Shown here in pieces: positions 1-6,893 of a DNA stretch of 6,893 bases. The notes under the pieces were generated by a model. It did not search any database. It worked only from the letters and a program-made list of their open reading frames with translations, and was not told where the DNA came from. The stretch is from JBBSMX01 sp038232935 (GTDB lineage: Bacteria; Bacteroidota; Rhodothermia; Rhodothermales; JANQRZ01). The translations under genes and the position numbers were made by a program. Location of the stretch: the NCBI GenBank assembly GCA_038232935.1, contig JBBSMX010000181.1, positions 1 through 6,893 on the forward strand, in the 5' to 3' direction. How positions within the stretch are numbered: position 1 is the stretch's first letter; the number at the start of each line of letters is the position of its first letter.

Positions 1-133
1 GAGCGCGAGCGAGAATCGATGGAGCCGATTCGCCAGGCGCGTGAGGAGCTCGATGCCATAGCATCGGGCGACGAACGCAACGCCGCGAGCGGGTTCAGCG
101 GCCTCGCGCAGCCCGGAGCCGTTTCCCCAAACA
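1..133. other. No recognisable gene at window start
   Basis: I see no supportable gene here. The frame of the downstream membrane protein is closed by a TAG at 59-61. A frame-1 reading from the ATG at 19 is hydrophilic (begins MEPIRQAREELDAIASG), matches no family I know, and runs on in the wrong frame through the conserved membrane-protein core, so it is probably a shadow. An upstream gene may end here, but nothing in the sequence shows that. Confidence 0.4.
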
Positions 134-223
134 GTTTCTTACACCTTCGCGCACAGGTTCAACCTCGACGCCGAGAACACGATTCCGGCGTATTTCTCCA
201 CCCTGCTCCTGCTGGGAGCGGCC

Positions 224-1171
224 GTGCTGCTCGGCAGCATCACCTCGGACAAAGAGAGCCGTCGCGACAGGCGGCAGTGGGGCGTGCTGGCGGTGCTGTT
301 CCTGCTGCTGTCGGTGGATGAGGCTGTCGATGTCTACAATACCCTCTCCGTCCCGCTGAGGAAGTGGCTCGGTGGCACCGAGAGCTGGCTGCGGTCCGCG
401 TGGGTGATTCCGGCTATCGCCTTTGTTCTCGTCTTCGCCCTTTCATATCTCAGGTTCTTCCTGCGCCTGCCCCGTCGGTTTCAGGTGCTCTTCGCGCTGG
501 CCGGCGTGCTCTACGTGGGCGGAGCGGTCGGGGGGGAGATGGTGGGCGGGTGGCACATCGAAGCGCACGGAGCGCGCAACTACACCTACACCCTGATCTC
601 GACGGTCGAGGAGACGATGGAGATGGTGGGCGTCGTGGTGTTTATCTACGCGCTGCTCCTCTACAAGAGCCTCCACGGGCGCGCGGTGAGAGGTGCGATT
701 TGGGGAGCCCAGGCAAGCGGAGGTTCTGGGTGGGGCGGCGGGTGGCTCGGGGGTAGCCACGCCCTATTAAATCCGCGTGCGGAGCGTGACGTGGTGGAGG
801 CCGCCGAACGAGCTCCACGCGTTGTAGGCGTAGTCGAACCCGAAGCGCCGGAGGTTCAGCCCGAAGCCGAGCCCGAGGCCGGCGAGGTCGATCCGCGTGC
901 CCGTCTTGAGCTCCTCGTGGAGCCGGTGGTTGTAGCCGGCACGCAGCGCGAACGCCTGCCCGAACTGCAACTCGCCACCAATGGACAGGTGGCGGGCGAT
1001 CTCGTTGAGCGCCGTCCCGGTCGAGTTCTCGAACGAGGTCAGGTCGTAGCCCGCCACGGTGATCAGCAGGGGCACGTACTGCAACCGCTTCGACACGGCG
1101 AACCGGAGGTCCACAGGGAGTTCGTCGCGCGTGGCCCCGAAATCGCTCGTGACGACGCCGAGGTTGTGTAG
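224..1171 (+). CDS. Multi-pass membrane protein, 5' end missing and no clean 3' end (partial or decaying)
   Basis: I recognise the general pattern of an uncharacterised bacterial multi-pass membrane protein family but know no function for it. The conserved core runs in one frame from about nt 134 (SYTFAHRFNLDAENTIPAYF) to about nt 676 (VFIYALLLYKSL). It has about five hydrophobic helices: around YFSTLLLLGAAVLLGSI, WGVLAVLFLLLSVDEAVDVY, WVIPAIAFVLVFALSYLRFF, FQVLFALAGVLYVGGAVGGE and MVGVVVFIYALLLY. Acidic residues within or beside them (VDEAVD, GGEMVGGW, EETMEM) are typical of the family. The only usable start is GTG at 224, which lies inside the first helix; no ATG, GTG, TTG or CTG occurs in frame between the TAG at 59-61 and the core. 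The extra N-terminal helix expected before the FNLDAE block is absent from all three frames. After about 690 the reading becomes Gly/Trp-rich, then continues 405 nt antisense to porQ, which is unlikely to be real protein. I infer a truncated gene. Confidence 0.5.
   Translation: MLLGSITSDKESRRDRRQWGVLAVLFLLLSVDEAVDVYNTLSVPLRKWLGGTESWLRSAWVIPAIAFVLVFALSYLRFFLRLPRRFQVLFALAGVLYVGGAVGGEMVGGWHIEAHGARNYTYTLISTVEETMEMVGVVVFIYALLLYKSLHGRAVRGAIWGAQASGGSGWGGGWLGGSHALLNPRAERDVVEAAERAPRVVGVVEPEAPEVQPEAEPEAGEVDPRARLELLVEPVVVAGTQRERLPELQLATNGQVAGDLVERRPGRVLERGQVVARHGDQQGHVLQPLRHGEPEVHREFVARGPEIARDDAEVV
742..760. terminator. Short hairpin between the convergent membrane-protein gene and porQ
   Basis: A perfect 6-bp stem (GTGGCT at 742-747 with AGCCAC at 755-760) encloses a 7-nt loop, and can extend by two or three GC pairs if G761 and C739 are bulged. 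It begins 6 nt beyond the porQ stop. There is no T-run on either strand, so intrinsic termination is only a possibility; position is the main argument. Confidence 0.25.
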
Positions 1172-1729
1172 CGAGGCGCTGAGCGCGAGCCCCTGCTCGG
1201 GGAGCAAATACGTCACGCCGAAGTCGGCGGCGAGGGCGTTCGCGCTCGCGTCATCGATGGACGAGAAGACGGCGTGGGCGCTCCCGCCGACGTGGACGCG
1301 GTCACCCGCCGTCCGGGCGTAGCTCAGCGTAATGATGGCGTCGGACGCGCCGAACGTGTCGCCGTTGCGCGTGCCTTCGGCGTCGGCCCGGTCGAAGTCG
1401 CCGTAGGAGAGGAAGCGGACCGCCCCGCCCACTGTTCCGCCGAGTTGCTCGACATGGCGGGCGTAGACGACGAACCCGGCGTTGATGTCGGCGAGGTGAT
1501 TGAGGTAGCTCACCGCGAGCTGCCCGTGGTCCGTCTCGTCGAGGAGGGCGGGGTTGGCGAAGAGGGCGTTGACGTCCTCGCCGCTCCCGATGCCGTACGC
1601 GCCCGCGAGCGCCGTCGCTCGTGCGGAGGGCTCCAGCCGGAGCAACCCGAAGCCGGTCAGTCGGCTCGGTTGGGCACTGGCGAGGACGGGGAGGACGAAG
1701 AGGAAAGCGGCGAGGAGGGAGCGCAGCAT
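767..1729 (-). CDS. porQ: PorQ-type outer-membrane protein of the type IX secretion system
   Basis: PorQ is an outer-membrane beta-barrel protein linked to the type IX secretion system (T9SS) of Bacteroidota, related to PorV. The 320-residue product starts with a signal peptide (MLRSLLAAFLFVLPVLASAQ, likely cut after ASA at residue 19). Family blocks follow: the FGLLRLEPSARATALAG entry block (27-43), NALFANPALL (54-63), YLNHLADINAGFVVYAR (75-91), YGDFDRADAEG (109-119), GDTFGASDAIITLSYAR (123-139), a later barrel segment (RDELPVDLRFAVSKRLQ, 201-217), and a C-terminal GLNLRRFGFDYAY strand. Alternating strand-forming segments fill the rest. I chose the ATG at 1729 because the signal peptide begins there; the open frame extends upstream to 2086 but that part is low-complexity and not protein-like. 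No Shine-Dalgarno motif precedes the start, as is common in this phylum. It is transcribed divergently from secA. A PorV/PorQ paralogue of other function is the main alternative. Confidence 0.85.
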   Translation of the reverse strand: MLRSLLAAFLFVLPVLASAQPSRLTGFGLLRLEPSARATALAGAYGIGSGEDVNALFANPALLDETDHGQLAVSYLNHLADINAGFVVYARHVEQLGGTVGGAVRFLSYGDFDRADAEGTRNGDTFGASDAIITLSYARTAGDRVHVGGSAHAVFSSIDDASANALAADFGVTYLLPEQGLALSASLHNLGVVTSDFGATRDELPVDLRFAVSKRLQYVPLLITVAGYDLTSFENSTGTALNEIARHLSIGGELQFGQAFALRAGYNHRLHEELKTGTRIDLAGLGLGFGLNLRRFGFDYAYNAWSSFGGLHHVTLRTRI

Positions 1730-2069
1730 GGGGACAATTCGGCAGGGGCGAGATCGGGCGGGGAGGCCGTCGTAAAGAACGGGAGGAAACGCGTGGAGGG
1801 CGGGAACGCTCCCAGGCACCTCGCGTGACAGCACGGCTTTAGGACCGGCATCTCGTTTGCAAGGCACGCCACGTGTAGTATCCTGAGCCGATAGGCGCCG
1901 TCGTCTGTTGTAGTTTGCTGCCGGATTGTCCGATAAAGCCGGAGTATAAGGTACGACGCCCCGGAGCGGGCCTCCCGTGCAAAAATCCCGTACCCGCCCG
2001 TCGCGCCACCCCCAGCCCAAACCGCGGGCCGCAGTCACGACCTCGAAGTAGACCCCATTTTCTACCCCC
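1730..2069. promoter_or_regulatory. Divergent porQ/secA control region
   Basis: This 340-nt gap separates the two divergent starts and must hold both promoters, but no box is convincing. The AT-richest stretch is about 1905-1955 on the plus strand, with TTGTAG (1908-1913) placed 18 nt before GATAAA (1932-1937), and TATAAG at 1945-1950; either could serve secA. On the minus strand TTGCAA (around 1858-1863) lies 15 nt before TAAAGC, a weak candidate for porQ. I found no clear Bacteroidota TAnnTTTG box; TAGTTTG at 1911-1917 is one base short. Minor hairpins (GGGA/TCCC at 1802-1813, CGGA/TCCG at 1922-1932) are probably chance. I saw no small ORF or RNA gene. Confidence 0.35.
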
Positions 2070-5534
<3,465 letters not shown>

Positions 5535-5591
5535 GCGGCCCCCCGCTGCACTCGCGGCCCCCCGCTGCACTCGCGGCCCCCCGCTGCGCTC
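5535..5591. repeat. Three tandem 19-bp repeats directly after the secA stop
   Basis: The unit GCGGCCCCCCGCTGCACTC occurs at 5535-5553, 5554-5572 and 5573-5591; the first two are identical and the third differs by A to G at 5588. Each unit contains a small palindrome (GCGG-CCCC-CCGC). The first base of the array is the base after the secA TGA. The third unit runs into the larger intergenic repeat at 5588, and a diverged version of the unit precedes the second copy of that repeat near 6443-6466. Confidence 0.9.
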
Positions 5592-5660
5592 ACTCCCAGA
5601 CCCCCTGCCACGCTTGCGGTCGCTCCGACTATGCGAGTCTTCGCTCCAAGCAGCGCGTGG
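5588..5660. repeat. Intergenic direct repeat, copy A (73 bp)
   Basis: This stretch matches 6470-6542 at 69 of 73 positions in the same orientation, with no gaps. The differences are A5592/G6474, T5614/G6496, A5631/C6513 and A5648/C6530. CCACGC (from 5608) and GCGTGG (ending 5660) form an outer inverted repeat; the inner GACTA-TGC-GAGTC hairpin has one mismatch in this copy. It looks like a structured interspersed intergenic repeat. Together with copy B it brackets the mntA-hepT operon. Confidence 0.85.
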
Positions 5661-5671
5661 GTGTGCCCACG
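5656..5671. terminator. Hairpin at the right end of repeat copy A
   Basis: CGTGGG (5656-5661) pairs with CCCACG (5666-5671) around a TGTG loop, with a possible extra G-T pair outside. It sits in the gap between convergent secA and hepT. No T-run follows on either strand, so a termination role is only inferred from position. Confidence 0.3.
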
Positions 5672-5681
5672 TCGAGGGGGA

Positions 5682-5724
5682 CAGCTTGTCCGTCCCTGAG
5701 CGGCAGCGATGGACGGAGAAGCTG
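5682..5724. terminator. Long imperfect hairpin between convergent secA and hepT
   Basis: The arms 5682-5695 (CAGCTTGTCCGTCC) and 5711-5724 (GGACGGAGAAGCTG) pair at 13 of 14 positions; the single mismatch is G5688 opposite G5718. The loop is 15 nt. It is the strongest secondary structure in the secA-hepT gap and could act on transcripts from either side. There is no T-run after the stem on either strand, so it may instead be an RNA-stabilising structure or a remnant of a palindromic repeat. Confidence 0.45.
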
Positions 5725-5758
5725 GGGGTCCGCAGTCAGCAAGCTGGAAGGCGAGACG

Positions 5759-6094
5759 TCAGTCCAGCTCGCTCAGCATCCGCTCGACGGTCGCCTTGAG
5801 CAGCGGGAGGTCCGCCTCAACGATGGCCCAGACCTGGGCAACGTCCACCCCGAGGTAGTCGTGGACGACGACGTTGCGGAAGCCGGCGATGCTGCGCCAG
5901 TCTACGTCCGGGTAGCGGGCCTTCAGCGCGTCGGAGAAGCGCTGGGTGGACTCGGCGAGGGTCTGGAGGTTGCGGAGCGTGGCGTCCTGCGTCTTCTCGT
6001 CGCTCAGGAAAGGCGTGCGGCCCCCGGCGGTGTAGCGCTCGATGCGCTGGATGCACGTGAGGACGTGCCGGAGGTAGAGCCGGGCGTCTTTCAC
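5759..6094 (-). CDS. hepT: HepT-like HEPN-domain RNase toxin (DUF86 family)
   Basis: HepT proteins are HEPN-fold RNases that act as the toxin of HEPN/MNT toxin-antitoxin pairs. The 111-residue product is a normal length for the family and reads as a helical bundle without signal peptide or membrane segment. The catalytic RX4HXY motif is intact as RNVVVHDY (residues 73-80: R73, H78, Y80), preceded by DWRSIAGF as usual. In the characterised Shewanella HepT/MntA system the partner antitoxin adds AMP to the tyrosine of this motif, so Y80 is the predicted target. The start is GTG at 6094, overlapping the mntA TGA by 4 bases (GTGA), which implies translational coupling; it gives the family-typical MKDARLYLRHVL start. 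The open frame continues upstream but only as an antisense-like, Pro/Arg-rich reading. The gene is convergent with secA. All key residues are present, so the toxin is probably functional. Confidence 0.9.
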   Translation of the reverse strand: MKDARLYLRHVLTCIQRIERYTAGGRTPFLSDEKTQDATLRNLQTLAESTQRFSDALKARYPDVDWRSIAGFRNVVVHDYLGVDVAQVWAIVEADLPLLKATVERMLSELD

Positions 6095-6375
6095 AGCGGC
6101 ACCGCCTCGGCGAGGACGTGGCGGCGGAGGGCCGGGTGGAGCGCTTCCGGCGTGACCACCTCGACGCGGCGGCCGAGGAGGTCTTCGAGGTCGGCGATGA
6201 GACCGCCGGGGAAGAAGAAGCTCCGCTTCGGTCCCGCCTCGATGAGGAGGTCCACGTCGCTCGTCTCGGCAGCGTCGCCGCGCGCGCACGAGCCGAAGAC
6301 GCGGACGCGGCGGACGCCGTGACCGGCGGCGATGCGGAGGATGGCGCTGCGGTGGTGCTGGAGCAGGGGGTCCAT
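6091..6375 (-). CDS. mntA: MntA-like minimal nucleotidyltransferase antitoxin
   Basis: This is a minimal nucleotidyltransferase (MNT) of the polymerase-beta fold, the antitoxin partner of HepT. The 94-residue protein has the full active-site signature GSX10DXD: GSCARGDAAETSDVD at residues 28-42 (G28, S29, D40, D42), with the ARG of the helix after GS. A third acidic residue is probably E72 in VEVVTPEAL (71-79), the usual end of the short core. Studied relatives AMPylate the HEPN toxin on its RX4HXY tyrosine and so silence it. The ATG at 6375 gives the family-typical start (MDPLLQHHRSAILRIAAGHG). The frame stays open up to 6558, but that part reads through the intergenic repeat and is Arg/Pro-rich. 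No Shine-Dalgarno motif is seen. It is first in a two-gene operon with hepT, overlapping by GTGA, so antitoxin is made before toxin. Confidence 0.9.
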   Translation of the reverse strand: MDPLLQHHRSAILRIAAGHGVRRVRVFGSCARGDAAETSDVDLLIEAGPKRSFFFPGGLIADLEDLLGRRVEVVTPEALHPALRRHVLAEAVPL

Positions 6376-6377
6376 GA

Positions 6378-6426
6378 GGCGGCGGGGCTGGGGGTGCGAG
6401 GGTGAACGCCGCCGGGCCGCCCCGGC
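6378..6426 (-). promoter_or_regulatory. Two overlapping hairpins in the mntA leader
   Basis: GGCGGCG (6378-6384) pairs perfectly with CGCCGCC (6407-6413), loop 22 nt, and GCCGGG (6411-6416) pairs perfectly with CCCGGC (6421-6426) around a CCGC loop. The two stems share bases 6411-6413, so full forms exclude each other. Read on the mntA strand, the first stem ends 2 nt before the start codon. They could affect mntA translation or mark an operator, but short GC-rich stems are common by chance in such DNA. Confidence 0.25.
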
Positions 6427-6469
6427 TCCCTGAGGCCACCGCTGCGGGACCCCCCGCCGCGCTCGCAAG

Positions 6470-6542
6470 GCTCGCTCCCAGACCCCCTGCCACGCGTGCG
6501 GTCGCTCCGACTCTGCGAGTCTTCGCTCCCAGCAGCGCGTGG
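6470..6542. repeat. Intergenic direct repeat, copy B (73 bp)
   Basis: This is the second copy of the repeat at 5588-5660 (69/73 identical, same orientation). It is the better-folded copy: CCACGCG (6490-6496) and CGCGTGG (6536-6542) form a perfect 7-bp outer stem, and GACTC-TGC-GAGTC (6509-6521) a perfect inner hairpin. Related sequence continues left to about 6443. On the right it continues as CTGTCCCCCTTGACAAGG (6543-6560), where the mobile-like element begins. It lies about 95 nt upstream of mntA and may contain that operon's promoter. Confidence 0.85.
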
Positions 6543-6559
6543 CTGTCCCCCTTGACAAG

Positions 6560-6580
6560 GGCAGGGCTGCTAAGTTCTCA
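6560..6580 (+). repeat. Left terminal inverted repeat
   Basis: It begins GGCAGGGCTGCTAAGTTCT and matches the reverse complement of 6873-6893 except for CT versus TC at positions 8-9 and C versus G at position 20. I cannot assign it to an IS family from memory. Confidence 0.7.
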
Positions 6581-6583
6581 TCG

Positions 6584-6602
6584 TCTCAGCTGGACTTTGG
6601 CC
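6584..6602 (+). repeat. Internal (subterminal) inverted repeat, left arm
   Basis: The arm TCTCAGCTGGACTTTGGCC matches the reverse complement of 6749-6767 at 18 of 19 positions, and similarity weakly continues inward (CCCTTT against CCTTTT). It sits 3 nt inside the left terminal repeat; its partner is separated from the right terminal repeat by about 105 nt, including the ATTCCC double hairpin. Confidence 0.75.
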
Positions 6603-6748
6603 CTTTGGTCTAGGCCGGATAAGCACTGATTCGAGTTCAGGAGCGCCTCTTTCGATTAAACGATATGCCCGGTTCAGACCCGACATTGATAAAAGGGATC
6701 GGTGATCTGCTCGGGCTGCGCTCAATCGTAGATCGGCGTTCTCGAAAA

Positions 6749-6767
6749 GGCCAAAGTCCAGCTCAGA
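6749..6767 (-). repeat. Internal (subterminal) inverted repeat, right arm
   Basis: This is the partner of 6584-6602 (18/19). The asymmetry, 3 nt on the left against about 105 nt on the right between this pair and the terminal repeats, suggests a later insertion into the right arm. Confidence 0.75.
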
Positions 6768-6780
6768 TGCAAAGATGGTA

Positions 6781-6853
6781 GTCATTCCCGCGAAGGCGGG
6801 AATCCAGAAGGCGTGCTGGGCGCTCCGGATTCCCGATCGGGGTCGGGAATGAC
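6781..6853. repeat. ATTCCC/GGGAAT double-hairpin repeat, nested in the mobile-like element
   Basis: Two hairpins lie in tandem: ATTCCCGC (6784-6791) with GCGGGAAT (6796-6803), loop GAAG, and ATTCCCGA (6829-6836) with TCGGGAAT (6843-6850), loop TCGGGG. The whole block is itself an inverted repeat, GTCATTCCCG at 6781-6790 and CGGGAATGAC at 6844-6853. The hairpins resemble the widespread ATTCCC-N8-GGGAAT type of bacterial repeat (the dRS3 form in Neisseria); common origin is not claimed. Confidence 0.75.
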
Positions 6854-6872
6854 GGTGCTTTTGAGGGAGGTG

Positions 6873-6893
6873 TCAGAACTTAGCGACCCTGCC
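6873..6893 (-). repeat. Right terminal inverted repeat, at the window end
   Basis: The reverse complement begins GGCAGGGTCGCTAAGTTCTG and matches the left repeat at 18 of 21 positions. The final base of the window is the outermost base of this repeat. Confidence 0.7.

Larger units (their letters stand above)
6560..6893. mobile_element. MITE-like element without transposase
   Basis: A 334-bp segment is bounded by 21-bp imperfect terminal inverted repeats (6560-6580 and 6873-6893, 18/21 matching, ends GGCAGGG). A second inverted pair lies inside (6584-6602 and 6749-6767, 18/19 matching). No transposase-length frame exists; the longest reading is a 71-codon minus-strand frame (6570-6785) without family features. 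Composition differs from its surroundings: I count 52% GC for 6611-6750 against 70% in a secA sample (4681-4740). This fits a non-autonomous element mobilised in trans by an IS of unknown family. The window stops at the outer end of the right repeat, so no target-site duplication can be tested. Confidence 0.65.

Noticed and set aside
1926..1950. TTGTCC and TATAAG as a sigma-70 pair for secA
   Set aside because: The 13-nt spacing is too short for a normal -35/-10 pair, so the boxes are kept only as parts of a weak candidate region.
5535..5660. CRISPR array
   Set aside because: The 19-bp units abut without spacers and there are only three; no cas genes are present.
6376..6558. N-terminal extension of mntA
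   Set aside because: The extension translates the intergenic repeat; the family-typical start MDPLLQ is at 6375.
6552..6580. TTGACA (6552-6557) followed by TAAGTT as a plus-strand promoter
   Set aside because: The spacing is only about 13 nt, there is no plus-strand gene downstream, and the bases belong to a palindrome and the terminal repeat.
6570..6785. 71-codon minus-strand frame inside the mobile-like element as a gene
   Set aside because: It spans the internal inverted repeats, shows no family features, and ends in repeat sequence.

Overview
The window looks like chromosomal DNA from a GC-rich member of the Bacteroidota/Rhodothermota, most likely a Rhodothermales relative (Salinibacter/Rhodothermus-like). 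The reasons are a 1154-residue SecA with the long insertions and zinc-finger-less tail I associate with Bacteroidota SecA, a PorQ-type outer-membrane protein of the type IX secretion system, GC-rich codon use, and no Shine-Dalgarno motif before any start. The lineage is inferred from protein features, not from a marker search.

Layout. 1-133 holds no recognisable gene. About 134-690 (+) carries the well-preserved core of a multi-pass membrane protein that lacks its expected N-terminal helix, has no start codon before that core, and has no stop before it runs antisense into the next gene. 767-1729 (-) is porQ. 1730-2069 is the divergent regulatory gap between porQ and secA. 2070-5534 (+) is a complete secA, the only certain housekeeping gene. 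5535-5758 is a repeat- and hairpin-rich gap between convergent genes. 5759-6375 (-) is a two-gene toxin-antitoxin operon, mntA (nucleotidyltransferase antitoxin) then hepT (HEPN RNase toxin), coupled by a 4-base overlap. 6376-6559 is its leader plus a second copy of the intergenic repeat. 6560-6893 is an AT-richer, transposase-less element with 21-bp terminal inverted repeats, a second internal inverted-repeat pair, and a nested ATTCCC/GGGAAT double hairpin.

How the parts work together. SecA drives Sec-dependent export, which PorQ (signal peptide visible) would need to reach the outer membrane; the two genes share one divergent control region. The right-hand 1.36 kb is accessory. The mntA-hepT module lies between two direct copies of a 73-bp repeat (69/73 identical, spaced exactly 882 bp), and the MITE-like element appears to have inserted into a palindrome at the edge of the second copy.

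I saw no clear evidence of a wholly new system. The most original material is this nested repeat architecture around the toxin-antitoxin cassette, followed by the truncated membrane protein. No RNA genes or CRISPR arrays were seen.
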